Program-made: the position numbers and the translations under genes
Notes under the pieces: generated by a model
The model's input: only the letters and a program-made list of their open reading frames with translations
The model's database searches: none
What the model was told of the DNA's origin: nothing
Part shown: piece after piece, positions 1 to 11,322 of the stretch
Layout of the letters: the number at the start of each line of letters is the position of its first letter
How positions within the stretch are numbered: position 1 is the first letter of the stretch
DNA from: Chiridota heheva
Lineage: Eukaryota; Echinodermata; Holothuroidea; Apodida; Chiridotidae
Assembly (NCBI GenBank): GCA_020152595.1
Contig: JAIGNY010003850.1
Span: 27,501-91,500, forward strand
DNA length: 64,000 nucleotides
Direction: 5' to 3'

Positions 1-1340
1 ATTTCTAACCAAATGAATGCAGTCTGATGACCTCAGGTCACATTTCCAACCAAGTAAATATAAAGGCCGAGAGCCGAAACTTCTGTACAAAAATTCGTGC
101 TGCATTTATGGGCGCCATACCTGTTCCAGCATGGTTAACCATGTGAGGCCGGTGGACAGTGCATGCGTAACGGGCCGAGTGACTCCTAAATCCTGCGTGT
201 TCCTTCCTTAGTGCATTGTGTACTCCGTCTCTAATTATGTAATCCAGAATCCTTCCCAGAGCTTTTCTGAATACTGGTAGTAAACAGTAAAGTCACCGCT
301 CTTCATGTAGAGCATTCCTGTATGTCGCCTTTCTTGGGGATTCTGACAATTAGTCCCTTCTTCCATCCATTGGGTACTCTTTCCTCAATCCATACTTTGG
401 TTCTCCACTTCTCCACATGTTCTGTCCAGGACATGCAATCTCGTGGCAGTAAAAGTGATTTAATGTAACTGACGTATTAAGAAAATATGTTTCAAGAAAC
501 CAGTACAATTTGTGAATAATGTGAATACCAGGAAAACAATACTACTAATGCAATTGGTCGAATTCAGATCACTCCATTAGAAAACCATCTCGACAAAAGA
601 TACATATTTTTATGAAATAAAAATGATTCGAAGCTTTAAGTTTAATCCAGCCTAAAGACATACTGCCAAAATTTTCCGATAAATATTTCCGAAATTCAGT
701 TCTGATTAAATTGAGTTTTACTGTAGAACGATACTGTTAACTCCTTCCCGACAAACTGGTCGAACAAGAATCTACCCAACAAGACATACTTTATACGTTG
801 AAATTCCTCCGAACTGGGAGAATTTTCCCGACAAACGGCATGATTTTCCTGACAGCAAATCATTTGTGGGGTCCGCCGTGGCGTAACATAAGGGGAGGAG
901 GTGTTAGTAAAATCAAGTTAATATGCTTACGCCAGTTTATGTTTTTGTTTCTTCGCAAAAATACAAAATATGTTTAAAAATTTACTGGATAATACCATAG
1001 TTACCGCACGAGCTACCACTCTTTGTTGGCCGAGTACATATCTTTGTCGGGAAGAGATGTACTGTCAGTATGTCGGATGTACCTGTATTCTGGTATCAGA
1101 GTACATATCTCAGTCATCAGGTCATGCCCAACTCAGCTAGATATCCTCCCGACCGCCGACTCGGCATGGTGCTGACAACATCATACGTGGGCACTTAGTT
1201 GCGCAGAGCCGTAAAATAACGGATGTATATCAGAGATATATCTCAATAATGTCTAAATGGTCTAGGCTAGATATCAGAACTGATAATCATGGGCCATTTT
1301 CGGGTATGAAAAACTACAACATCTTCAGAAATCTTCTGGA
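1..1340. other. Intergenic sequence, no gene seen
   Basis: AT-rich sequence with only short spurious reading frames. I see no splice-flanked coding segment, RNA gene or clear repeat. Confidence 0.5.
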
Positions 1341-1344
1341 GGCT

Positions 1345-2330
1345 ATGCCTCCTATACTTTCACAGCCTGGAGCTTACCATCAATTACATTTCAGATTTTT
1401 ATAGTGATTTTAAGCCACTTTGTACAAAAAAGAAATCTTCTGTCCAAGGTTTCACCAATGAGCCTTTTGAAATTTGTGTTGAATTAAATCTTTTTCCAGG
1501 CATCAAAAGCACGAAATATTCAGAGCTACCGGGGCTTCGAAGTCTTCGCCCCTGCGCCCCTATCAAGGCTTTGCTCATGAGCCCAAAAAATGTGTCCAAA
1601 TTTTTTCAATTTTTAGGAGAAATGTTTTATCTGCCTGTTGAAAAATTGTAACCCAAATGCTTATCTGAATAGATTTTAACATAAGAATTCGAAATCGTGT
1701 TTTGTTCATAACTTACAATTTAGAACTTTGTGTTGATTTTAAACCATTTCCCAGGCATCAAAAGTAAAAGATCTTCAGAGCTTCGGCCCTTGGAGACCCA
1801 AAATTTTGTCCGAATTTTCTCAATTTTCATCAGAAATTTTTCCTCTGTCTGTTGAGAAAGTGTAAACCAAATGCTTATCTGAGTATTTCAACATTATCAT
1901 TGTCCTCTTTTCATCACTAACATTTTGGAACTTTGTTTTGATTTTAAACTATTTTGGGGCATCAAAATCAGGAAATCTTTAAAGCTTCTGGGGCATCGCT
2001 CCACAACTAGACCTCATTCAATAGTCCAAGGCTTCGCGCATGAATTCCACAATTTTGCCTTAATTTCCTTTGTTTGCATGGGAGAATTTCTCCTCTGCCT
2101 GTTTAGAAATGATAACTCAAATGCTTCTTTTAGTAGATTTTAACATTAAAATTTGAAATTGTATTATTTTTGATCAATCAATTATTTTTAGTTTGTGTTA
2201 ATTTTCAGCCATTTTGGAGAATCAAAAACAAGGAATCTGCAGAGCTTCCGGTGGCTTTGCTCCGTGGACCCAAACCAAAGCTTTACTTCTAGACCTCGCA
2301 TGCAGGGGCTCATAAGTGTGCGCAGGTGTT
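1345..2330 (+). repeat. Degenerate tandem repeat, about 4 units of 200-260 bp
   Basis: The same series of words recurs in order: a TTGATTTTAAACCATTTT-like stretch, GGCATCAAAA, a CAGAGCTTC word followed by a GC-rich stretch, an AAGGCTTTGCTCATGAG-like stretch, TCTGCCTGTTGAGAAA, and CAAATGCTTATCTGAGTAG. Anchor positions are about 1482, 1732, 1936 and 2198, so units vary by indels. Short open frames inside the repeat are artefacts. No family name is recognised. Confidence 0.75.
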
Positions 2331-4480
2331 ACGCAGTATCATGTCTGGCACTTCTGTACTTAAAATATTTGCCGATGCCAATAGCTGAGAAGGAAGAAGG
2401 GAGGGGGGGGGGGTTCCAAATATATATATAGTTTTTAAATAAATGAATTTTTTTGTCGGGAAAGCTATTACACTCCCCCACCCTTTGCTCGAAATCATGT
2501 TACGGCCCCTGTCTGGGGATGCTGCACCCCTACACCCCCATTGTGATTTGTCCCTGATTTGCCCTTAGCAAAGTCAGTTATTTTAGAAGTGTATTTCTGT
2601 ATCAGCTTCTTAAACTGAATTGGCTTGGCCTGATTACATTCATTTCTTCTTTTATAGTAATCACAACAATAAATAGATCCAAGTAAAATTCATCTAACAT
2701 ATTTTTTGTTATGTTTTCAATTCATGCATGAAAGTTGCTAAGTTACTATTGATATACCTTTGTAATTACACTCAGTATAGGGACTATTTTTTTTCTTGGA
2801 ATAACACCTTTTATAAAAGCGTCGGAGATATAAAAAAAAAAAAAGAATTGCAGTTAATTCATTAACAAACGTATTAAAACATCATAGAATATGCTTGTAA
2901 CTTTTCCCCTCCCCCCCTCCCACATAAATACATTTTCGGTACACAATACCGCTTATGCCCTAGGTTCTAATCCCCATATTTACACAACACTGTTGATCAA
3001 TGATTACGCAATAGTTTAAGACATCACCTATAATTCGTTTATGTTAATTCATCTAAAGAAGACGACCATGCGGCACTCTTCTACTGAGTGGTGCAACACT
3101 AGGGTGGGAAGGGTAGGGCTTTAGGGGTCCATAGCAATGACACTGTGATAGGTCCATGTCTGGTATGGGCCGAAAGTGCTAGATTTACCACCCCGTCTGG
3201 CCCGGGGACTCTTGTTACACCACTTCTTCTCGAACTCCAATAATATAATATGGACCAAGAGCTTATATTTATATGCCCAAACTCTTGATACTCGTCCACA
3301 AAGTGGGAGAGTGGGGGATAGGTAAAAGGTACCTGAGCGAAATCATCCTGCGGAGATCCGGGATGGAAGCCCCTAATTTCAAGGTCTTTACCAGAATGTC
3401 CATCCTTGATCAAATAATCTAATTGCAGTCATGTGGCAGAAAATATTCAAAACTCACTGCTTTTTAACACAATTATCGAAATGATGTCACGAGCAGACGT
3501 GACTACTAGACAGGTATTACATAATTAATTTCAAATCTTTTACTAAGACTAAATCAAGTCTTTTATTAATTAATATTAAGAGAGGAAGCAGACTTGCTTT
3601 GGAAAATTTTCAAGATAAGAAACTGAAGTTTTTATTCAGATGTTGTATTATGTAAGACTGGGAGTTTGGTGCAGGGCATCTGGCGAATTTGTACAATGAA
3701 CAGAATTAGCTAATTCTAAGACGTATTTTAGGAAGTCTGGTTTGCCTCTTATAGTTTAATCAAAGTACTGAGATTATCTTATCTTTAAACTAATTTTGCC
3801 AAGAATGTTCAGATTTAGCTTAATCACTTCGCATTTACCTCTTAATCACTTAATGAAGACATCTAAAATAAACCGTGGCAAGGCTTAAGACTTGTAAAAC
3901 TTACTTGGCTGTATGATAGCAAATTTGTGTGAAGTGGCATAAACATTTCTTCGGGGTGTGGCAGCATATAAATTGTTAGCTATATCATATTGTGATTGAC
4001 GTTGTGGTGGACACTCATCAATAAACAGATAAAGGACGGTGTCTGATAAAGAGACAAGCTCGGGTAATGTCCGGAGGTTTTGTAAGTCAAAGCGTCTATC
4101 GTGTAAGTTATATTTGTATATGATTATTATCAATTTGTTGGTATTGATAGAGTTCATATTATATTTCTGTAATTGGGTAGAAATTGAGTTAAATTGTCAT
4201 AAGCTTAATTGAGTTTCGCAACCGGATATAAGTGTATAAGATAGATATGAAGTTTTACGAATTATGGTCACTAGTTTTTTCAAAATGTGTGAAAATATAT
4301 TATATAAAAAATCAAACAAGTGGAGTTATAAATGAAATAAAACGCAATTGAAGGCTTGAGCTGTTTAAAGAGAAACATTATAAGAAGACATGGGCAAATT
4401 ATGAGGTTGGTTGGTGTACCAAGGTTTATAACGTCCCAACAGACCTCCATCGAATTTTTACGTCGAGTATTTACGTCAAG
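2331..4480. other. Intergenic sequence, no gene seen
   Basis: No coding segment with splice signals was recognised. A 104-codon minus-strand frame at 3099-3413 has no visible domain and no supporting splice or promoter context. Homopolymer G and C runs occur near 2402 and 2909. Confidence 0.5.
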
Positions 4481-4489
4481 ACGCCCACG

Positions 4490-4610
4490 GCCGCTTCATA
4501 AACCAGTCGTGAAGCACTGGTTGGAGACCCACCGGGAATCGAAACCGGAATGCTAGATTTGAAAGCTGAAGCTTTACAGCACAGCCACGAAGGTGGGATA
4601 AATTAAGAAG
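4490..4610 (-). mobile_element. tRNA-derived SINE head
   Basis: Read on the minus strand, a box A-like word (GTGGCTGTGCTG) and a box B word (GGTTTCGATTCC) sit at tRNA-like spacing. Flanking CCCACC and GGTGGG can pair as an acceptor stem. The anticodon arm is degenerate, so this is more likely a SINE head or tRNA pseudogene than a functional tRNA. Confidence 0.5.
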
Positions 4611-4639
4611 CATAGGTGCAGATTACGGACAGGGCAAGA

Positions 4640-4910
4640 GAGCGACCCTTCCCCCCCCCCCCCCTCCTCCACTTCTTCCCCCTATGACATCCTGTGAGCA
4701 AAAGTATCGTTTCGCCCCGGCCTCAATTTTTTTTTTACAGAATGAAGGTCTAACAAATTAATTTTGACGAAAAGATTTCATTATTTATCAATTTTTTATC
4801 AGAAATCGTCAATTTTCGGAAATTCTTCTTCAATATTCGTAAAATGTTCATTATTTTCGTGAAATCTGTTTTAATTTTGGCAAAATTTTCTTCATTTTAT
4901 TTAAATGGGA
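4640..4910 (+). repeat. Internal part of the AAAATTG-rich dispersed element
   Basis: A poly-C/pyrimidine stretch is followed by repeats built on TTTCGTGAAAT and CAATTTTCGG words. These are the reverse complement of the GAAAATTGAAGAAA word seen at 6650-6890, 41860-42225, 42890-43510, 61030-61490 and 62510-62885. It is interpreted as a diverged copy of that non-autonomous family. Confidence 0.45.
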
Positions 4911-4937
4911 TTGTCTATAGACAGACCCCCCAAATAG

Positions 4938-5610
4938 TTATAATGCATTTTTTAACGAGAATCTAAACCACATTCTTGGCAAAATTAATGATGAAAACAA
5001 ACAATGCTTTCTAATGGGCGGTTTCAACATCAACATTTTAAAAGAATCCTCTTCTGAATTTTTGAACACTATCTATTCCACTGGTTACTATCCTGTAAGA
5101 ACTAACCCTACGAGAGTAAGTGAAAGCTCTCTTAGCAGGTGTTATTATCATCGACTTAGCTGATCATTTCCCGATTTTCTGCAAAAGTGTAATACATCAC
5201 ACTAAAGGTATTAAAGGTCACAAACCTAGAAATAATTCTCAGCTTAATGTTAACAATTTTACTTGTAAAGTTGGTAGTGTGGACTGGAGCTTTGTGTATA
5301 ATGAATATGATGTAAATAATGCTTATTGTGATAATTTGTCTGTACTATGATGAATGTTTTCCCTTTATTCAAGTTAAAAAAAGTAAACGTAAAATGAATT
5401 ACATGAAGTCCATGAATTAAAATAAAATGGAACTCATGAATTACAAGTGGTATTTTTGCATCTATCAAAACCAAAAATAAACTTTCAAAAAGTGTATTTC
5501 TAACAAATCAAATCATCGTTTGTATCGTAAGAAATTAAATCACGCTATTCGCATAAATTAGCTAAGAAAAACGACTTCTCGTGGAAATTCAAAGAGTTAC
5601 AACTGAATAT
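4938..5610 (+). pseudogene. LINE ORF2 fragment: endonuclease C-terminal half and linker to RT (CR1/L2-like)
   Basis: Conceptual reading, with frameshifts, gives a GGFNINIL motif (compare GDFNINLL of apurinic-type LINE endonucleases), then a PTR motif, then an LADHFPIF segment matching the conserved SDHLPIF motif. It continues through a VDWSFVYNEYDVNNAY segment and an SIKTKNKL segment typical of the linker before reverse transcriptase in CR1/L2-type elements. The frame is broken several times and the RT domain is absent, so it is a dead fragment. Clade assignment is by motif recollection only. Confidence 0.7.
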
Positions 5611-6590
5611 CAATTAAAATCATTAAGGCCCGCATGGCTCACAAGTGATATAATAAATCACATTTATCAAATGTCCCAGTGTCGGTATCAATTAATTTTT
5701 TGGTCGTTATGGAAATAGACGAACATAATCAATATAATGCTTACTATCAGTGAAAGTGATGAGGGGACGGACACGGCAGGTCTCTGACACGTGACTTGAC
5801 GGGCAAATGGGTTCTAATCAATGTGTGCTCCATGAGTAGCATCAGCCATCACGACAAGATACCCGACTAGGAGGGGGGGGAAGTGTAAAACGGAATAGGA
5901 CCCGGAAAAAGGGGGTGTATTCCCTTGGCCCTGCTATGCCACCTGCGGTGTGATCTTGTTGTATATGTAGTTTAGTCACGTTAAACGCACAAGCGAAATT
6001 TGTAATTCCTCGTTAAAGTAGTCACGATAGAGCGGGGTCAAATTATCTACTGACAACCACTACTTGCACATACTGAGTTTAAAAAAAGTAAAATAAAATC
6101 GTCAAGGGCTAACCAAAGTAGTTAGGTATATACACGTATATTAAAATAAATGAACAGCTACATTTTTTCTTTTCAATCATCAATTAGCAAGAACTTTTAT
6201 ACATTCTGAGTGAAATAGTCAGTATATTTCAAAAATGAGCATGTTCAGTTTTAATGATAAGGCTAATAAAAAAATACGGATTTTTCTAAAAAAGGCGACA
6301 AAAAGGTGTTAGGGTAGTTCTTCAGATTTCTTATTTACGGGTTCAGTCTTTGAGAGTAGTCTTTTGGAGTATTGAACTGCTAATTGTCAATTATAGCTTT
6401 TCTTAATATACTAACTGGGGATTCCACCCCCACCCCCACCCCCTTTTATTTCTTTTGATTATCCCAAGTAATGAGTTTTTGTTTTACCCTAGGAAAATAT
6501 CCCTATGAAAGTAATATATTAAGATAATAAATAATAAATTCGGGAGAAGGGGGGGGGGGAGGCAAACGGTAATTATAGGAATAGCGCTAT
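5611..6590. other. Intergenic sequence, no gene seen
   Basis: No gene or RNA signal is seen. Short G and C homopolymer runs lie near 5871 and 6548. Confidence 0.45.
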
Positions 6591-6599
6591 ACCCAGAGG

Positions 6600-6960
6600 A
6601 AAGGGGGAAAGCTGCCCCTGGAAAAAAATTACGTTTCCGTTAACCTAAAATTGTAAAACTGAAGTAAACTTATTGCAAATTTTGATAAAATATTAGAAAT
6701 TTTCCCAAGATTTAAAAATTGTCACGAACATTGAAGGAAATTTTCCGAAAATTGAAGAAAATGTCCTGAAAATTGAAGAAAATGTCCTGAAAATTGAATA
6801 AAATTTCCCGAAAATTCAATAAAATTTCTAAAAGATTTCCCGAAATTGGAGGAAATTGAAGAAAATTTCCTGAAAATCGAAAAAATGCCTACACAAATTT
6901 ACCCCCCTCCCCCCCCCCCCCCTCCCCAAAAAAAAAATCCCTACGGGCAAATTTATCACC
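6600..6960 (+). repeat. GAAAATTGAAGAAA minisatellite in a dispersed element
   Basis: Imperfect tandem copies of a roughly 19-24 bp word (cccGAAAATTGAAGAAAATT) run from about 6720 to 6890, ending in a poly-C stretch at about 6902-6925. The same arrangement of minisatellite next to homopolymer and GC-rich sequence recurs elsewhere in the window. Confidence 0.6.
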
Positions 6961-7515
6961 AAATTTTTTGGCCCATATTTAACATTAACAATTCATCATT
7001 ACAGTTATTTCCCGAATATGTATACTATACTGGTATATTCCGCAGCTACTTACATTTCACTTTGGGAATTTCAACAGAGGGGGAGTTTCTCCCTGACCCA
7101 TACTCCACTGTGCAGATACTGAGAATTTATCCCTTTTACATGATTTTCCCCCTCTCCAGAATTCTTTAAAAAGGCTATGCTGTTAACTGGGAGTATGGTA
7201 AGGCATTAAGGACACAACACTCCTTATTCGAAGCAACCTGCTCTTTGTCAAAAAAAATCAACGGTTTAGCATAAAAAAATGAGATGTCCGGACGTTTACA
7301 CACAAATTTGCATATTAAGACCTAAATTCAACCTGAATGCTGCATGTTAGTGGTTCTACTGCCTTAACCATTTTAACGTTATCCACTACATTGCAGCACC
7401 ATACATACATTGTGTAACACAATGACATGCCACAAGCTGTCCTAAAATTTCAAGCGATTTTGACAAGATTTGATAATTGTATAACAATTTAGCTCATTTT
7501 GCTTCTACCTGTTCA

Positions 7516-7658
7516 CAGAGTTGTAACCACGTCATAATTTTGCAAGTCAAGTCCGGTCATAAGTCATTGTTGGCAAGTCAAGTCACACGTCATTTGCTCG
7601 CAAGTAAAGTCAAGTCATAGGTCATTTTCCGGCAAGTCTTGTCAAGTCACAAGTCAAA
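7516..7658 (+). repeat. CAAGTCAAGTCACAAGTCAT tandem repeat, copy 1
   Basis: Begins with CAGAGTTGTAACCA and continues as imperfect copies of a roughly 27-bp unit built on GCAAGTCAAGTCACAAGTCA. A second copy with the same leading word lies at 9989-10138, so the whole block is dispersed and not only a local expansion. Confidence 0.7.
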
Positions 7659-7659
7659 C

Positions 7660-9300
7660 TAGAGGTGTTACGATTTTCTGCTTTGTATGAAGGTCCACAA
7701 CGATTACAGAAGGAATATATCTAAATTACAAAAAATAATTCATGCAAAATATAAGATGTGTGGAAGACAGCTCAAAATTTGAAGTAATTCTTTAAACTTA
7801 CTTCGTAAATCTTACTCATTAAAATCATAAGAAAGTCTACTACTGCTAGAATGTTTTGGGAAAGACTATAGACTTAAAAACTAAGGATTTACACCCAAAA
7901 AAATACCAAGAACGCCCTACATAGCAAATTTGCCTAAAATATGCAAATTGGGGTCTGAGATGTAAATGCTGTAAAATGGTCAATGTCTATAGCCAATCTT
8001 GATGATGTTTTTTGCTATCTATAGTTTTTAATGGGTTTGTAAAGCAATTTAGCAATAACGTTACCGCTACGCGCCCTATCTACATTAATCGACATGCTTT
8101 AAGGAGCAACAAATGATTATCGCACATGCCACAAATGAAAAAAACAATTGTGGTGCTTTTACAAATATTTCTGTACACCGGACCGAAAATAATTTCTTAT
8201 GCTCGAATTTTGTGTACTCAAAAATCCTTAATGGGAGTCAGTGGTTGATTAATGTAAGCTATCTGGGTCATTTTTAATTGGGTGAACCTGAAAACCCCCT
8301 CCCACCCCTTTCTCTATCCCCATCTATATCCCTCTTTCGTGTCGCCACTTATATGACATACATATTGTAGTATTTGATGTCTGGATTTCAGGTGTGATGC
8401 CATGTGGGATTCAAGTGGTACAGGGGGGATGGCGTGTAGCTGTGTAGTGGAATGTCATGTTGATTGCATGTTGTGATGCAATATGGGCAAGCACGTAGTC
8501 AAGTGAGCCGCGGCCCCCTTTGCTGAATGTTCATTTTTTGCTTCTGAGTTTGTTTTAGTTTAAATTATTCGTCATAGAGGTCGGCTCCCCCTCCGTTCCC
8601 CCTCTTTCTTAAAATTCCTGACTACGTGCCTGCATATGGGTCATGTGGTGGAAAGATATCTGGATTGCATGTATGATTTCCTGTAGGGTGGGATGTAGCA
8701 TGGGCTGGCATGTGGAACAGACAGAGGGTGGAATGGCATGTGGTACAGATGGTGGAAGGTGTGTTATTAGCTTCGAGGGGATTTGTATCGTTTTCGATAT
8801 CTGGTTTTCTGATTGCATGATCGTCGAACTTGAAATTAGATCGTTCTGATTTTGCATAATCTGCACGTCAACTGCCACGAAAACAGGTGACATCTGCATA
8901 AAAAATATAAAAAACAGCAACAAAAATATACAAAAAGCAATGAAACAAGCAGACCACTGGCAAAAAGTGAAAAATAACGCAATTTACTTATACGTTATCT
9001 GGTTATTATCAATACTTCTGCGCCAAGGCACAAAACTCACATTATGACGTCGAATAAGAGAAAATCACTTCCTTGAGGAATGAACAATGATATTAAGCGA
9101 TGATTGGTTAAACTTAAACAGATGTACTTGCTCTATTGCGCATTCTACAATGCGCATTCATCGCCAAGCTTTCTGGGCTTTGCGTAACGTCAACAGATCG
9201 TTTGTGATACCTTATAGTGAACTTCATATAAGACTCTATCTTGCAAAATGGGTCGATTTAATTCTAGTTTTTGCTGTTTTTCTTGTTTGTGCGCCTAAAG
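7660..9300. other. Intergenic sequence, no gene seen
   Basis: AT-rich sequence. 8390-8850 is rich in ATG/TGTGG words and yields overlapping open frames on both strands without protein-like character. No gene is supported. Confidence 0.45.
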
Positions 9301-9451
9301 TTCTCCAAATGGGGACGAGGAGTACATAAGAGCCATGGCTAAGGGTGCCAGAACCACTAAGGCAATACATAACCAGGCATACGGGATCGAAGATGGACAG
9401 GGTGGCTGCTTTGCTTTCTGTGACAAGATCATCAAAAGGCGGGGAGTAGTG
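9301..9451 (+). CDS. Candidate internal exon of an unidentified gene
   Basis: A pyrimidine-rich tract ends in an AAAG acceptor before 9301, and a strong GTGAGT donor follows at 9452. Between them is an open frame of about 50 codons with protein-like composition: acidic residues (GDEEY), then a GGCFAFCDKI segment and a basic KRRG end. An in-frame stop lies just upstream of the acceptor, as expected for an exon boundary. No domain is recognised. The exon would start after one carried base and end in phase 0. It could be chance; cDNA evidence would decide. Confidence 0.3.
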
Positions 9452-9988
9452 GTGAGTGATGTATTCAATATTAGTGATCAAATCTTTTATTCAATTGTTA
9501 GCGAAAACAAACTGACCAAGCATTGTTGTTCTTACTATAGACTCGGTTTTCGCTCGTTCAGAATAGTAAAGGCAGAATTGATCTTGCCAAGCTAATACAT
9601 CTTACAAGCAAATAACATTTTTGTCAAAAAAGCTGTGTTAATTTGTATTGTGCTTGTTGGTGAAATTTGTAGTTCTACATTTAATTATGCAACAAAAGAA
9701 GGAATGTAGTAATGCATGTTTTTGATTTGTACTTCTAATGGCGAAAACGTGAAAAGTATTTCAACGAATTTTCATACCGTCCTAATGTTATAAATTTACA
9801 TGCTAAATTTGCAATAAGCAACACCTTTATTACGTCATTCAAGTGTATATCACGCATTTACCTTCCCTTCACGCGTTCCAAAGCGGATCACACCACGCAT
9901 AAAAGCAGTCGGGCGTTAAAATATGCGCTCAGTTTTGTCTCTAGAAATATTATTAGGCCTACGCGTTACAGCAGCTAATGCTTTCAAA

Positions 9989-10138
9989 CAGAGTTGTAAC
10001 CAAGTCATATTTTTGCAAGTCAAGTCACAAGTCATTTGTCCGCAAGTCAAGTCACAAGTCATTTGTCCGCAAGTTAAGTCAGGTCACAAGTCAACAAACT
10101 GTGGCTCGTAGTCCGACTCGAGTCCAAGTCAACGACTG
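9989..10138 (+). repeat. CAAGTCAAGTCACAAGTCAT tandem repeat, copy 2
   Basis: Same organisation as 7516-7658: CAGAGTTGTAACCA followed by GCAAGTCAAGTCACAAGTCA units separated by TTTGTCC. Two nearly exact units lie around 10015-10070. Confidence 0.7.
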
Positions 10139-11126
10139 AATTCAACAACTCTGCTTTCAACCCACTACATCTTTATTACGCGTCGTTACGCAGCAAGCTT
10201 AAAATCAATGTCACTCATATTACACTATTTGTGCATTTCACTTTGTTGCGCGTTTAACCCGGAGCTTCTTTATAGCGTTTTTGCGTACCAGACTTAGAAT
10301 TTCTTTTGCGTCCCCACGGGGTTGTAGATTGATCTGGATGCAAATAAATACGAGTGTTAAAGGTAATGTAACTTGCTACGCATATCTTAAATATATCAGC
10401 CATTGAACTAAATCAAGGAGCGTTACTGCGCGTAATGCGTAATGCATTAGACGCAGTGTCTAATTGCGCATTTCTTCATGCAGTTTTTAGTTCGACGTGT
10501 AAAGTATATACGAAATAAAAACAGGCATACTCTGTAGCTTTTCTACTAGAATTTGTGTCGTACTCGCAGACTGCGCGTATATCGCGCGCTATTTTCAAAC
10601 ATCGTGGCGTGATACTTTTTGTTCTTTATCTTTTGCTGACACCGTCTTTTTCTTTCCATTGAAATAAATTTACTTATTGAATAAATGCGAGGGTGGCCGG
10701 TTTCAACTGCCATCTTGTGGTTGGGGTTTTTTCACATAGGTCCTAGGCCTACATATTTGTTTATATTTCTTTGCACCCTTGGATACAGTTTCATTATTTT
10801 GCTAATGCATATTCCGAGGGGCACATATGCACGGCCATACGTACTTGTCAGTCTGGTCTCGAATGTATTTCAGATCATTGATTATCCAAACAAGAGTATT
10901 TTCGAATTAGGGGATAGATGCGAATGCAGCCAGTCTCAAATTGTGCCATTTTAGGCCTGGAATAATGTACATTTATTATGCTTAATAAGTGTGTTAATAT
11001 ATGGAAAGTGTTGATCATCATCATTCTCCTAACGTACATCATGCTGGACTCAAATGTATTCGAAACCACATTTTAGCCTTTCAAAAGCTAGAAACCTAAT
11101 TTACTAGTTATGAATTTCGTATAATC

Positions 11127-11322
11127 AGGGTGTGTGACGTCATTCGGCCTATATATTTTATATTGTGTCCAATTTTTAATGTACCGACATATCTGCTGCC
11201 CTTTCTTGGAACCAACATAGATGGAGGACGAACCAAAAAGTATCACGCTCAGAGGCATAGGAGTTTCGACTCTCGGCCTTCGGCCTATACGAAATAAAGG
11301 CCGAATGACGTCGCACACTCTG
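11127..11322 (+). mobile_element. MITE with GTGACGTCATTCGGCC-type terminal inverted repeats, copy 1
   Basis: The left end GGTGTGTGACGTCATTCGG is matched, inverted, by the right end (GTGTGCGACGTCATTCGG on the minus strand). A subterminal GGCCGAAGGCC palindrome precedes a GAGAGTCGAAACTCC hairpin word. Related copies are at 28128-28268 and 32008-32181. The open frames reported across these copies are the repeat itself and not genes. No transposase is encoded, and target duplications were not resolved. Confidence 0.75.

Noticed and set aside
3099-3413. 104-codon minus frame
   Set aside because: No domain, no splice or promoter support, and composition typical of a chance frame in GC-richer DNA.
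11088-11318. 76-codon minus frame, and its look-alike at 32013-32228 (shared DVIRPxxRIGRRPRVETP)
   Set aside because: The similarity is that of two copies of the same MITE. The frame runs through its terminal inverted repeat.
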